NCBI GenBank assembly: GCA_944384265.1 | Contig: CALWSR010000009.1 | Coordinates: forward strand, 1-64,000 | Length of the DNA: 64,000 bases | DNA from: an uncultured Clostridia bacterium | GTDB lineage: Bacteria; Bacillota; Clostridia; Lachnospirales; Anaerotignaceae | Reading direction: 5' to 3' | Shown: positions 46,564 through 55,918 of the stretch, in pieces | How positions within the stretch are numbered: the first letter of the stretch is position 1 | Layout: each line of letters begins with the position of its first letter | Program-made: the position numbers and the translations under genes | The notes under the pieces: generated by a model | The model's database searches: none | What the model was told of the DNA's origin: nothing | The model's input: the letters and a program-made list of their open reading frames with translations, nothing else

Positions 46564-47119
46564 CAAAGGTGGGCTTTGCTGTGGTCAGCAAAATTTGAGA
46601 TGGCACATATAATATCCAAATCAAACGGGAGGCCGCTGTATTTGCTGTCAAAAAGGACAATGCCGTGCAGCAGTCGCATAATGCAAAAAGCAAAAGCCCG
46701 ATTTTGTATGCTTTGTTTGCTTTTTTGGCCCATGCCGTACCAATGTGGGCCAAAAATACCACAATATAGCACAGTGCTGCACTGTATAAATCCAAAAGGC
46801 TCAGCACCATGGCCAAGGGCAGCAGCAAAAATGCCATTTTCTGCTGTCCCTTTTCATATATCAGCCCATATACATATAATAGATGCACAATGGTAAAAAA
46901 AGCCACACCTATGGTATAAAAGGGGGTAAACAGCAGCAAAAAGTCACAAAACACCGTATAACACAGCACCGGTCTTTTTTGAGATGGGGCCGTCAGCAAA
47001 ATCAATAGCATAGACAAAAATTTAAAATAGCTTCCTTCCACCGGCAGCAGTGTCACATCGGCCAAACAAAAAATCAAAAAACAAACGCTTATCAAAAAAA
47101 AGAAAAATTGTTTCATCAA
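46493..47119 (-). CDS. Multi-pass membrane protein with unusual tail
   Basis: 208 residues, about seven membrane segments ending in the motif LIWILYVPSQILLTT. The topology and that last motif resemble small YhhN-like or related membrane proteins of Clostridia, but the assignment is not secure. The final ~28 residues (AKPTFAISTGLLPRQTKYLH...) are polar, and they are encoded entirely opposite the 3' end of the thioesterase gene, which looks like an extension after loss of the original stop. Confidence 0.6.
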   Translation of the reverse strand: MMKQFFFFLISVCFLIFCLADVTLLPVEGSYFKFLSMLLILLTAPSQKRPVLCYTVFCDFLLLFTPFYTIGVAFFTIVHLLYVYGLIYEKGQQKMAFLLLPLAMVLSLLDLYSAALCYIVVFLAHIGTAWAKKANKAYKIGLLLFALCDCCTALSFLTANTAASRLIWILYVPSQILLTTAKPTFAISTGLLPRQTKYLHPYRLQKRK

Positions 47120-47180
47120 GTACCATCACCTCAATGAAACAATTCCCCAAAAAATTATATTTCATACCATTATTTTATTC

Positions 47181-49619
47181 TCATACATTCTCTTTGCAGT
47201 CTGCATAGAGTGTAAATTGATTTCTCCCTTTCTTTTTAGAAACATACAATGCGCTGTCTGCCCGTTCCAGCAATGTTTTGTAGTCCTTGGCATCATTGGG
47301 ATACATAGCAGCACCAATGCTTCCTGTAATGTTCCATGAAACCTCTGCTCTGACATATTTTTCATGGAGTGTTTCCTTCAGCTGCTCCAGCTTTCTTTGC
47401 AGTGCTTCATAAGAAGGCATATCCTTTACAAACACCACAAATTCATCTCCGCCGTATCTGGCAATCACATCCTCCTTTTCTCGAAAGGAATGGCACAGCC
47501 TTTTTGCCACTGTCATCAAAACATCATCTCCTATGGCATGGCCCAATGTGTCATTCACTTTTTTAAAATGGTCCACATCTATAAAAATCAATGCCCCTGT
47601 TTTGCATTGTTTTAAAAGAGCCACTACCTTTTCTCTAAAAATGACTCTGTTGTACAATTTTGTCAAAGGGTCTTTTCTGGCTCTTTCACGCCATGCAATA
47701 GCTTCGCTCTGCATTTGGCGCAATGCATTGATGTTGATGAGTGTGCCTGTGATTTTCAAGCATTTTTTTCTTTGCTCATCCCACAAAGGATTGCAGTACA
47801 GCTCAAACCATCCATATCTGTCGTTGGTGGTCAAAAGTCTAAGCTGTGCTTTGATGGCCAATGTATCTGTTCTGCATTGCTTGTATACATTTTTTAATAC
47901 ATTCCAGTCTCCTTCAAATACCACATTGCCCCTTTTTAAATGCTCAATAAAATGGTCATAGCACATTTTCATACCAATTTGGCTTTTTACAGTTTCAGAA
48001 AATACCATATTTCCTTTTTGCACATCATATTGAAATGAAATATTTTTATAATACTCTCCTCCCTGTGCTTCATCCGCCTCTATAAAGCACTCTCTGTTGG
48101 TGTCATATTCCAATATTTTTTGATTGGCCCCCACAATGGTTTTGTGATATTTTTCCTGTACCTCCTCCAGCTGCATACGCATTTGAATATAATTTGTAAC
48201 ATCCATTATCACAAAAAGATATACAGGCATACCATTGTCTTTTCCAATTTGATTTCCTTCCATATGCACCCACATAATTTCGTCCTTTGCACTGAGTATT
48301 CTCAGCTCCATTTTAAAATGGTCCGGCTCCTGTATCAGCTTTATAAATTCCTTTTGCACCACCTTTCTGTCTGTTCCATAAATTCTGGAAAAAAAGCTTT
48401 TTTCTGGTATCTCTCCAAACATATCAAAAAAACAGCCGTTTGCCTCCAGTATGGTCAGCCTCTCATCCAGACGTATTTTTGCCACACCTCCGGAAAGACT
48501 GTTAAATGTGGTTTTTTGCTCCAGCTCCAATCTCTTTTTTTCGGAAATATCTATAAAAACAATGTAATAAACAGCATACCCTGCCTGCTCCTCCATGGAC
48601 ATTCCCTGCATTTGATACCAGCTGATGCTGCCGTCTTTTTGTTCCTTGGAAAGCTCAATCAAAAAAGGTTCTTTGTTTTTTGCTTTTTGCACAATGCTTT
48701 GAATATAGCTTTGTCTTTGCTTTTCTTCCATCCAGGGCAATATTTTTCTGCCCTTTTTGTTGTACTGCTCTGCATCCATGCAAAACAATTCAAAATAGCC
48801 TCTGCTGCCTTCCAAAAAATAAACCTCATTTTCTGTTACAATATATTTTCCGCTTGCTCCGGGCATATTTGCATAGGTAAATGTCATTTGTGCCTGCTGC
48901 TGCTGTTCCACAACTTTTTGTTTTGTAATATCCTTTACCAACATAGCACACAGCATCTCTTGGCTATAAGGATTTTCTATCAAAAAACAGCCATAGGAAA
49001 ACCAAAGGGATTTTTTTTCAAAATACAAATCTATTGTCACATTTTGTTCTCCCCTTGAAAATGCCTCCATAAGCTTTTCCACAGAAAATGTATTTTGCCA
49101 CAGCTTTTTTTGCTGGGGTGTCAAATTTTTGGAAATTCTGTTCAAAAACAGTGACAAATCCCCCTTTTTGGGAATCGCCTCTGTGCTTTGGTTGTGAAAC
49201 AAAATATATTTATTTTTGCTTAAATTGCTTACCAATGTCACTTCATAAACCTGAGATAATGCTCGAATCAGCCACCTTCTGCTCAAATCCAGCTCTTTTT
49301 CCTCTTCTGTCAAAACGTGGGCAGATACGGTGATTAAAAAAGAGGGAACTTGTCCCTGCCATAATATGCCCAAAGAACAAATGTCTACTGCATTTTTTGA
49401 TATAATGTCATATTCTGTCATTGTACGACACTGCTGTGTCATTTTTGCAGAATCATTTTCATCGTTTTGTATGCCAATGATATTTTCTTTACATATTGCA
49501 TTTTCCTCTTGGGCCTTTTTGTTCATATACAAAATTTTATTGTCTTCCTTGCGAACCACCATAACAGCCGTTTGATTTAAAGTATTCAATATATCCTCTA
49601 TATTATTGACAATTTTCAT
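47181..49619 (-). CDS. Diguanylate cyclase with several PAS domains
   Basis: About 812 residues from ATG 49619; ATG 49652 is an in-frame alternative. Several PAS-like sensory segments (for example around 270-500, including ISWYQMQGMSMEEQAGYAVY and LTILEANGCFFDMFGE) precede a C-terminal GGDEF domain with intact active site (ARYGGDEFVVFVKD) and DVDHFKKVNDTLGHAIGDD. It should make cyclic di-GMP. The inhibitory I-site expected as RxxD reads REKED, with one extra residue, so product inhibition may be lost. No membrane segment is seen, so it is cytoplasmic. It lies 90 bp downstream of a phosphodiesterase gene on the same strand. Confidence 0.9.
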   Translation of the reverse strand: MKIVNNIEDILNTLNQTAVMVVRKEDNKILYMNKKAQEENAICKENIIGIQNDENDSAKMTQQCRTMTEYDIISKNAVDICSLGILWQGQVPSFLITVSAHVLTEEEKELDLSRRWLIRALSQVYEVTLVSNLSKNKYILFHNQSTEAIPKKGDLSLFLNRISKNLTPQQKKLWQNTFSVEKLMEAFSRGEQNVTIDLYFEKKSLWFSYGCFLIENPYSQEMLCAMLVKDITKQKVVEQQQQAQMTFTYANMPGASGKYIVTENEVYFLEGSRGYFELFCMDAEQYNKKGRKILPWMEEKQRQSYIQSIVQKAKNKEPFLIELSKEQKDGSISWYQMQGMSMEEQAGYAVYYIVFIDISEKKRLELEQKTTFNSLSGGVAKIRLDERLTILEANGCFFDMFGEIPEKSFFSRIYGTDRKVVQKEFIKLIQEPDHFKMELRILSAKDEIMWVHMEGNQIGKDNGMPVYLFVIMDVTNYIQMRMQLEEVQEKYHKTIVGANQKILEYDTNRECFIEADEAQGGEYYKNISFQYDVQKGNMVFSETVKSQIGMKMCYDHFIEHLKRGNVVFEGDWNVLKNVYKQCRTDTLAIKAQLRLLTTNDRYGWFELYCNPLWDEQRKKCLKITGTLININALRQMQSEAIAWRERARKDPLTKLYNRVIFREKVVALLKQCKTGALIFIDVDHFKKVNDTLGHAIGDDVLMTVAKRLCHSFREKEDVIARYGGDEFVVFVKDMPSYEALQRKLEQLKETLHEKYVRAEVSWNITGSIGAAMYPNDAKDYKTLLERADSALYVSKKKGRNQFTLYADCKENV

Positions 49620-49708
49620 AGGTCCTGAAAATACCCCTCCCCAATGACGCAAAATATTTTTTTATGATTGCTTCTTTAGCAGAAAAGTATATTTTTTTAT
49701 ATCCTTTT

Positions 49709-51958
49709 CTATATTTTTTTTAATCGGTTGCCTTCATATGCAAAATTTTCAAATTCCTCTATGGGACAGGGCTTTGAAAAAATATAACCCTGTATTTTTG
49801 TACAGCCAAGCTTTTCCAGCATTTTTACCTGCCTCATGGACTCTATGCCTTCTGCCACGGTTTCCATATCCAGTCTTTTTGACAAATCAATGATGGTTTC
49901 CACAACGGATTCCCCCCTTTTATCCTCCTGCTTTTCATCAAAAAATCCCTTGTCCAGCTTCAATGTATCCACTCTTAAATTTCTTAAGGCCCACAAAGAA
50001 GAATATCCTGCCCCAAAATCATCCAAAGAGCATTGAAAGCCGATTTCATGGATTTCATGAATCACTCTTGCCAAATTTTCAATATCCTCTACCATAACAG
50101 ACTCTGTGATTTCCAATTCTATCAAGCTTGCCGGTATGTTATAATTTTGAAATATATTTTTAAACTGCTCCATAAAATTAGGCTGTTTTAAATTCTCCTT
50201 TGAAAAATTAACAGAAATAGGAACCATCTCTCTTCCCTCCTTCTGCCATTTTTCCAGCACCTGACAGGTGGAGTCAAACATATACAAATCCAATTTTCTG
50301 ATAAATCCGTTCTTTTCAAAAACAGGAATAAAAAGGGAAGGATAAATCAACCCCTTTGAAGGGCTTATCCATCTGACCAATGCTTCTGCTCCTGCCACCT
50401 TTTTGTCCTGCTGCAGCACCACCTTAGGCTGCAAATAGATTTGAAACTCTCCATGGGCCAAAGCATTTTCCATCAGGTCTGTCAGCTCTTTTTCCAGCAA
50501 AAGCTGCTCTTTGTCTGCTTTATCAAAAAATTTGATATGATGCAGATAATAATTGTTTACCACATTTTTTCTTGCCACATTTGCCCTGTCCTGTATGGTA
50601 ATCAAATTCAGTCCTTCCTCTTCTATGACAAACACGCCGCAGTTGATGGTCAAATAATAGGGCTCTTTTTTTCCTTCATTAAAGGAATTGATATCCTTTA
50701 TCATATTTTGCAGTCTTATTTGCATATTTTTTTCATTTTCAAAGCATAAAAGCAAATAAAAATTGTCTGCCGAGCCTCTTGCCACCATTTCCATATCCTT
50801 GTCTATGGATTTATAAAGCATATGATAAATATAGCGCAATGTGGCATTGCCTTCATGACTGCCGTAAATATCATTGATTAGCTTAAAATTCTGCACATTT
50901 AAGGATACTAAAGCATATGTACCCAAAGGCCTTTTTGCGATTGTTTTTATCACATTTTCCTGAAATTTGATGATGCTGTCTCCCTGGGTTACATTGTCTA
51001 CAAAGGCCATATATTCCAGCTTTTTTTGATATTTTCCCAGTATCAGCAGCACCAGAGCAAAAATGATGGCAAAGCCAATGATTGTCACGGCAATAATCCA
51101 GTTATCCACCGTTGTAAACATTTTTGTTTCCTTTGCCAAAACATCTAAAGGCATCACCGTAAGCAAATACCATTTGCAATCCTGCATATAAGTATATTCT
51201 ACAATGGCGCTGCCGCTTTCCAGCTCTATTTCAAATTCATTGCTTATGTTGTTTTTTAAATCAGATTTCATCAAATCTGCCTTTACAGTATCTCCCGACT
51301 GCTCCAGCTGTTCAAAGGCTTTCTCCAACTCTTTAAAAAACTGTGTATTTTCCGGTGCAATGATGGTGGAGCCATATTCATCAATCACAGCAAAAACATC
51401 TTTTTTCTGAAAAGATTTTTCTTTCAAAATATGCTGTATGTCCTCTATGGAGGCAAAGCCTACCAAAACATTTGTAATGCCCCCATTTTCCTCTACAGGC
51501 ATCATATAAACCAAAAGCCGATGCTGTGGAAAATAATCCACAATTTCTTCCCCCTGTATTGCTTTTTCAAATGCCTCTTGCTCAATGGGATAAACCATGG
51601 GCTGCTGTGCGGTGGTGCTAAGCAGCCTGCCGTTTGTATCAAAAAGCATTAAGCTGCTGAAATTGATTTGGGTCTGTAATTGCTTTAACAGCTCTGTCTG
51701 ATTTTGTGTGGGTTCATTTTGAATACTTTTTGCCGCAATTTCAAAAAGCCTTTTTGTTCTGTGAAATATATGCTCATCCACAACATGGGCCGTTTCCTCT
51801 ATCATTCTGTCTAAATATTGGTGTGTCTGCTCATGCATGGTATGATGCAGTGTCTTTGTATTCCAAATGGTCAAAACCAAAATAAAAACAATAATCATCA
51901 ATAAGGCAATTACTACTTTTTTAATGTCTTTATGTAGCTGAAAGCCATTATCCTGCAA
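49709..51958 (-). CDS. Cyclic-di-GMP phosphodiesterase with degenerate GGDEF
   Basis: 749 residues from a TTG at 51958 behind GAGGAGG. A membrane segment (about 13-33), an extracellular Cache-type sensor (about 35-280), a second membrane segment (about 285-308), then a GGDEF domain whose active site reads GSADNF and so should not make cyclic di-GMP, and an EAL domain. The EAL domain keeps EALVRW, NFSKENL, ELEITES, DDFGAGYSSL, KLDKGFF and EGIES, so hydrolysis of cyclic di-GMP is expected. With the next gene, a cyclase, it forms a synthesis/degradation pair. Confidence 0.93.
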   Translation of the reverse strand: MQDNGFQLHKDIKKVVIALLMIIVFILVLTIWNTKTLHHTMHEQTHQYLDRMIEETAHVVDEHIFHRTKRLFEIAAKSIQNEPTQNQTELLKQLQTQINFSSLMLFDTNGRLLSTTAQQPMVYPIEQEAFEKAIQGEEIVDYFPQHRLLVYMMPVEENGGITNVLVGFASIEDIQHILKEKSFQKKDVFAVIDEYGSTIIAPENTQFFKELEKAFEQLEQSGDTVKADLMKSDLKNNISNEFEIELESGSAIVEYTYMQDCKWYLLTVMPLDVLAKETKMFTTVDNWIIAVTIIGFAIIFALVLLILGKYQKKLEYMAFVDNVTQGDSIIKFQENVIKTIAKRPLGTYALVSLNVQNFKLINDIYGSHEGNATLRYIYHMLYKSIDKDMEMVARGSADNFYLLLCFENEKNMQIRLQNMIKDINSFNEGKKEPYYLTINCGVFVIEEEGLNLITIQDRANVARKNVVNNYYLHHIKFFDKADKEQLLLEKELTDLMENALAHGEFQIYLQPKVVLQQDKKVAGAEALVRWISPSKGLIYPSLFIPVFEKNGFIRKLDLYMFDSTCQVLEKWQKEGREMVPISVNFSKENLKQPNFMEQFKNIFQNYNIPASLIELEITESVMVEDIENLARVIHEIHEIGFQCSLDDFGAGYSSLWALRNLRVDTLKLDKGFFDEKQEDKRGESVVETIIDLSKRLDMETVAEGIESMRQVKMLEKLGCTKIQGYIFSKPCPIEEFENFAYEGNRLKKI

Positions 51959-51985
51959 GCAAATTCCTCCTCTCTTTTGTATTTA

Positions 51986-52384
51986 TTATAGCATAGTAAA
52001 AGAAAAAGGTACAACAGCAATATGATAAAATTCTTCATAACTCGTTTTTATTTTTATGCTGCCACATTTTGCACAATGCTTTTTGAAGCTTTTTTCATAC
52101 AAAAGCCGCTGCCTCCGGCAGTTTTCATAGTCCCTTGTATTATAGACAAATGGGTTTGCATTCTCTGATGCCCTTATACTGTTTTGGTGGACATTCTTTT
52201 CACTGCTTTGCCCTTTTGCTGTTTTTTCTCCATTTTTTTGCTGTATCTTCATCCTATTGCCTGCACCAGACCACTCTATTTTGGTATCTATATTTTGGCC
52301 AAATTGCTCCTGCAACATTTTCTGCACTTTTCCATTCTCTATCAGGCTTGGTATGCCAAGCTTTGGTGGTATTTCCGGCAGCAT
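51986..52384 (-). CDS. Hypothetical protein with CxxC pair
   Basis: 132 residues from ATG 52384 (AAAGGTGAT upstream); ATG 52426 would add 14. N-terminal Pro-rich start (MLPEIPPKLGIPSLIENGKV), a basic linker with many Gln/Ser/Lys, and a C-terminal HCAKCGSIKIKTSYEEFYHI with a CxxC that could bind metal. No family recognised. It lies 27 bp upstream of the phosphodiesterase gene and may be cotranscribed with it. Confidence 0.5.
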   Translation of the reverse strand: MLPEIPPKLGIPSLIENGKVQKMLQEQFGQNIDTKIEWSGAGNRMKIQQKNGEKTAKGQSSEKNVHQNSIRASENANPFVYNTRDYENCRRQRLLYEKSFKKHCAKCGSIKIKTSYEEFYHIAVVPFSFTML

Positions 52385-52426
52385 AGGGATATCACCTTTG
52401 CTTGGATGATACTGCCTCCTCTTCAT

Positions 52427-52672
52427 TCACATCATTTTCTTAATATTTTTCCTATTTCTTCTTTTTTATTTTTGTAAAACAGCATTCTATCACAAACACA
52501 GTATGATATTTCTACTCCTATGGGATAACCTATGTATAGCATGAAGCCCCATTGTGCATGACCTCCTTTCGATTTTTCCATGCAGTTGGCAGATTGCACT
52601 TTTATAATGAAAAGGAGTTTGCCGTATGGCCAAAAGGCTTTTTTAAACCAGCTCTCTAGGCCTTACTGATAC
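52427..52672. other. Intergenic region between two minus-strand transcripts
   Basis: About 245 bp (335 with the terminator). It must contain the promoter of the 132-residue gene. A plus-strand AAAAGGAG with ATG and only five codons, and a 38-codon minus-strand frame from 52542, are the only coding hints; neither is convincing. Confidence 0.35.
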
Positions 52673-52673
52673 A

Positions 52674-52706
52674 AAAAAAGACACTGTATCAAAAACAGTG
52701 TCTTTT
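52674..52706 (-). terminator. Intrinsic terminator of rpsF-ssb-rpsR
   Basis: AAAAGACACTGT / ACAGTGTCTTTT stem, seven-base loop and U-run in the minus direction, about 55 bp after rpsR. Confidence 0.88.
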
Positions 52707-52761
52707 CTATCTGTCATGTTACGATATGGTACTGATTTTTTTGCCAAAGCAATGGTAAAAA

Positions 52762-52992
52762 TCAGTCCTGTGTATATGGCATCAGGGCAACGTGTCTTGC
52801 TCTTTTGATGGCTGTTGTCAAAGCTCTTTGATGCTTTGCACAGTTGCCTGTAATTCTTCTTGGAAGAATTTTGCCTCTTTCAGAAACATATCTTCTCAAT
52901 TTGCTGATATCTTTGTAATCAATTACAGTCACTTTATCTGCACAAGACGCACAAACACGTTTTTTTCTGCGTCCACGTTTTTTCTGAATCAT
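52762..52992 (-). CDS. rpsR: 30S ribosomal protein S18
   Basis: 76 residues. [20 protein letters not shown] and the [20 protein letters not shown] block are diagnostic. The paired CASC plus NCAKH gives the zinc-binding (C+) form of S18. Third gene of the conserved rpsF-ssb-rpsR operon. Confidence 0.98.
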   Translation of the reverse strand: MIQKKRGRRKKRVCASCADKVTVIDYKDISKLRRYVSERGKILPRRITGNCAKHQRALTTAIKRARHVALMPYTQD

Positions 52993-53016
52993 GTTTTATC
53001 CTCCTTTTTAAAAATG

Positions 53017-53469
53017 TTAAAAAGGCAAATCATCATCTTCTATGCTTTCATCAATGGGATAAAAACCATCTGCTGCCGGCGCCGCTGGGGCAGGAGCCGG
53101 TGTTGGGGGAGCCATGGACTCTGCCATGCTTCTGTGGCTTTCAAAAGCTGCTTTGCTTTCAGCAAAATACTGCTCCTCCACAATGACATCTGTACTCCAG
53201 CGTTTTTGACCGTTTTGGTCATCCCAAGAGCGAACTTGAAGCCTTCCGACGATACTAACCATTTGACCTTTTTTAAAATATTTTTCTGCAAACTCTCCTG
53301 CCTTTCCAAATGAAACACAGTTGATAAAGTCTGCCTCAGGCTCTCCCTGACGTTTGAATCGTCTGTTTACCGCCAAGGCATATCTGGCAACCGCCAAAGG
53401 CTCTGCCGCTTGAGAATAGCGCACCTCCGGGTCTCTTGTCAGTCTGCCCATTAAAATCACTTTATTCAT
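53017..53469 (-). CDS. ssb: Single-stranded DNA-binding protein
   Basis: 150 residues. OB-fold domain (NKVILMGRLTRDPEVRYSQA ... SIVGRLQVRSWDDQNG) to about 105, a Pro/Ala-rich linker, and the acidic tail IDESIEDDDLPF through which SSB recruits repair and replication proteins. Located between rpsF and rpsR as in most Firmicutes. Confidence 0.98.
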   Translation of the reverse strand: MNKVILMGRLTRDPEVRYSQAAEPLAVARYALAVNRRFKRQGEPEADFINCVSFGKAGEFAEKYFKKGQMVSIVGRLQVRSWDDQNGQKRWSTDVIVEEQYFAESKAAFESHRSMAESMAPPTPAPAPAAPAADGFYPIDESIEDDDLPF

Positions 53470-53484
53470 ATGACGCCTCCTTTC

Positions 53485-53772
53485 TTATGCATCCTTGCGA
53501 ATGATAAGATAACGAAGAACATTTTCCATAATACGGATACGGCTTTCAATTTCAGCGGGAGCAGATGCGGGTGCTTCAAAAGTAGTAAAGCTGAAGATGC
53601 CTTCGTTTACTTTTTTAATTTCGTAAGCCAGCTTTCTTTTGCCCCACTCATCAACCTTTTCGATTTTTCCGCCAAATCTTTCCAGCAATGCCTGCACCTT
53701 TGCAACCTCAGCAGTTTTTGCTTCCTCATCCAGTGCCGGAGCCAATACCAATGCTAATTCATATTTGTTCAT
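53485..53772 (-). CDS. rpsF: 30S ribosomal protein S6
   Basis: 95 residues from ATG 53772 behind AAAGGAGGTG (a GTG one codon earlier is less likely). MNKYELALVLAPALDEEAKT, WGKRKLAYEIKKVNEGIF and RIMENVLRYLIIRKD match S6. First gene of rpsF-ssb-rpsR. S6 and S18 bind together on the small-subunit platform. Confidence 0.97.
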   Translation of the reverse strand: MNKYELALVLAPALDEEAKTAEVAKVQALLERFGGKIEKVDEWGKRKLAYEIKKVNEGIFSFTTFEAPASAPAEIESRIRIMENVLRYLIIRKDA

Positions 53773-53910
53773 CACTACACCTCCTTTTGGACAAATGGCC
53801 CTTTTTTATAAAGAGCAAGGATTTTTTTAAAACTTACAGTCATATATGATATCACAAAAATATTTAAAATACAATGATTTTTTTTGAAAATATAAAAATA
53901 TATCCAAAAA

Positions 53911-55290
53911 TTATTGTATTCCCTCAATTTTTGGCAATGTGGCAAAGCCTTTTTCCAGCTCCTCATCGGTTGGGGCATAATCCTGCATATTGCCTGCTTT
54001 ATAGTTCATATAAGCTGCCAAATCATAGGCTCCGTTTCCTGTCAGGCCAAAAAGTATGGTTTTGGCCTGCCCTGTTTGTTTGCATTTTTGGGCTTCCTCC
54101 ACTGCTGCTGCAATGGCATGGGCAGATTCAGGGGCAGGCAGTATGGATTCTGTTTTTGCAAACAATGTGGCCGCTTCAAAAATCTGGTTTTGGAACAATG
54201 CTCTTGCTTCATCCAAAAAGCCGTCGTGATACAATTTTGAAACAATGGGGGACATACCATGGTAGCGCAGTCCTCCTGCATGGATGGAGGAAGGAATGAA
54301 TCCGCTGCCCAATGTATACATTTTTGCAAGAGGGGTTACACGGCCTGTGTCACAGTAGTCATAGGCATATTTTCCTCTGGAAAGAGAAGGGCAGGCAGCA
54401 GGCTCTACTGCAATGAAATAGGGGTTTTGTTTTCCTGTCAGCTTATCCTTCATAAAATCGGATATCAATCCGCCCAAATTAGAACCGCCTCCGGCACAGC
54501 CTATGATGATATCGGGATATTCCCCCACCTTTTCCATTTGCAGCTTTGCTTCTGCTCCAATAATGGACTGATGCAGCAGCACCTGGTTTAATACAGAGCC
54601 AAGGGCATATCTGGTGTTTGGCGTAGATACGGCCTTTTCCACCGCTTCGCTGATGGCTGTGCCTAAAGAGCCTGTGCAGCTTGGGTCATCTGCCAATATG
54701 GCCCTGCCGGCATTTGTAGTATTGCTGGGGCTTGGAATCACATTGCCGCCATAGGTTTCAATGACTGCTTTTCGATAGGGCTTTTGCTCTGCACTGATTT
54801 TTACCATATAAACATCCAAAGCCATGTTGTAAAAAGAGCAGGCCATGGCAAGGGCAGTACCCCACTGTCCTGCACCTGTTTCTGTGGTCAGATGGGTAAT
54901 GCCCTGCTGCTTGTTGTAATAGGCCTGCGCAATGGCCGAATTTAATTTGTGACTGCCTGAAGTATTGCTGCCCTCATATTTATAATATATTCTTGCCGGC
55001 GTGTCCAATGCCTTTTCCAGAGCATAGGCCCTGTGCAATGGAGAGGGACGATACATTTTGTAATAAGCCTGCACCTCCTCAGGAATATCAATATAACGCT
55101 GTGCAGAAAATTCCTGATTACAAAGCTCCTCTGCAAAAATGGGATAAAAATCCTCCTTTGCCGCCGGCTTCATTGTAGCAGGATTGAGAAAGGGGTCATG
55201 CTGCTTTGGCATATCTGCCCGTACATTATACCACTGCTTTGGAAGCTCTTCTTCTGTCAATAAAATTCTGTTTGGAATCCTTTTTGCCAT
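53911..55290 (-). CDS. TrpB2-type tryptophan synthase beta subunit
   Basis: 459 residues, longer than TrpB1 (~400) and typical of TrpB2. PLP lysine in EGSNTSGSHKLNSAIAQA, TTETGAGQWGTALAMA, CAGGGSNLGGLISDF for phosphate binding and the SSIHAGGLRYHGMSP segment are present. It should join indole and serine (or O-phosphoserine in some relatives) to tryptophan. No trpA or other trp gene is adjacent. A complete tryptophan T-box leader precedes it, so it is made when charged tRNA-Trp is scarce; this argues for a real role in tryptophan supply, for example by indole salvage. Confidence 0.93.
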   Translation of the reverse strand: MAKRIPNRILLTEEELPKQWYNVRADMPKQHDPFLNPATMKPAAKEDFYPIFAEELCNQEFSAQRYIDIPEEVQAYYKMYRPSPLHRAYALEKALDTPARIYYKYEGSNTSGSHKLNSAIAQAYYNKQQGITHLTTETGAGQWGTALAMACSFYNMALDVYMVKISAEQKPYRKAVIETYGGNVIPSPSNTTNAGRAILADDPSCTGSLGTAISEAVEKAVSTPNTRYALGSVLNQVLLHQSIIGAEAKLQMEKVGEYPDIIIGCAGGGSNLGGLISDFMKDKLTGKQNPYFIAVEPAACPSLSRGKYAYDYCDTGRVTPLAKMYTLGSGFIPSSIHAGGLRYHGMSPIVSKLYHDGFLDEARALFQNQIFEAATLFAKTESILPAPESAHAIAAAVEEAQKCKQTGQAKTILFGLTGNGAYDLAAYMNYKAGNMQDYAPTDEELEKGFATLPKIEGIQ

Positions 55291-55321
55291 GTGTCATCTC
55301 TCCTATCTTGTTAAAAAAAAT

Positions 55322-55612
55322 CATAAAAAAGCCCTCTACATACCGGCATATGGTATATAGAGGGCGTAGTATCTACGTGGTGCCACCTCATTTGACTGCA
55401 GCTGCAGTCCACTCTGTTACTATACAAAAAAATATAGCCTTCTCTGTAACGGGAGAACCCGAGTTGCATACTATTTGAAAACAAAGTTCTGCTCCTGCTC
55501 CCAAGTCCATTCCAACAGCAGCACTGTGCCGGCTTGCAGCCTCCGCCGACTTTCTGAAAGCAGTATCCGCTGTGTACTCACTCTTGGTCATGGCTTTAAA
55601 CGGTTTTGTTTT
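55322..55612 (-). promoter_or_regulatory. Tryptophan-specific T-box leader
   Basis: Read on the minus strand. The stem I base CCAAG / CTTGG encloses an internal loop whose two sides are AGTGAGTA and GGAATGGA. This is the usual loop-E pattern, and the triplet after GAA is TGG (55509-55507), the Trp codon. An apical GCTGCAAGCC element resembles the distal AG-bulge/GNUG region. The antiterminator carries TGGCACC (55385-55379): TGGC pairs with a tRNA 3' end GCCA, and tRNA-Trp of Firmicutes has discriminator G. A strong terminator stem, GCCCTCTA / TAGAGGGC with T-run, follows at 55330-55365. Uncharged tRNA-Trp should stabilise the antiterminator and switch on the TrpB2 gene. Confidence 0.9.
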
Positions 55613-55617
55613 TATCC

Positions 55618-55645
55618 ATTTTACCTCTTTTTTCAAATTTGTCAA
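55618..55645 (-). promoter_or_regulatory. Sigma-A promoter of the T-box / TrpB2 transcript
   Basis: TTGACA (55645-55640) and TAAAAT (55623-55618) with a 16-bp spacer on the minus strand; transcription would begin near 55611, at the base of T-box stem I. Confidence 0.75.
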
Positions 55646-55697
55646 TAAGCAAAATATATGAATTTTAAAAATACCATTCAAAAAACCTTTTAAATGC

Positions 55698-55918
55698 AGA
55701 TTGTAGAAAAACTAGATTTTATATTTTTTCAAGAATGCAGAAAGGGGTTGGAAAAACCAAGTGTTTTCCAACCTGAAATCCCCGGCCGGAATTGATTTTC
55801 GGCAATAAAAAGCAGCCATTTCAAGGCTTTTATCCCATAAAACCTCTGCTTTATACTGCTGTCTGCTCCTCAAAGGCCTGCATGAAATGAGCCTTTGACA
55901 ACAGGGTGTCCGCACTGA
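55698..55918 (+). repeat. Dispersed structured repeat, copy 4
   Basis: 221 bp, AGATTGTAGAAAAACTAGAT to GTGTCCGCACTGA, with hairpins GGTTGGAAAA / TTTTCCAACC and TCAAAGGC / GCCTTTGA. It is flanked by ATTCAAAAAACCTTTTAAATG (55676-55697) and ATTTAAAAAAACCTTTTGAATG (55919-55941), an imperfect duplication with palindromic arms. It stands between the divergent TrpB2 T-box promoter and the amidase gene. Confidence 0.85.

Noticed and set aside
48120..49058. Long plus-strand frame of 312 codons opposite the cyclase gene
   Set aside because: It is the antisense of a clear PAS-GGDEF protein, with Phe/His-rich composition typical of a shadow frame.
55388..55681. 97-codon minus-strand frame upstream of the TrpB2 gene
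   Set aside because: It runs straight through the T-box leader and its promoter; the RNA elements explain the sequence and there is no ribosome site.
55712..55915. Minus-strand frames inside the dispersed repeats (also 40131-40322)
   Set aside because: Similar peptides arise because the repeats are similar; other copies have stops in the same frame, so this is not a conserved protein.
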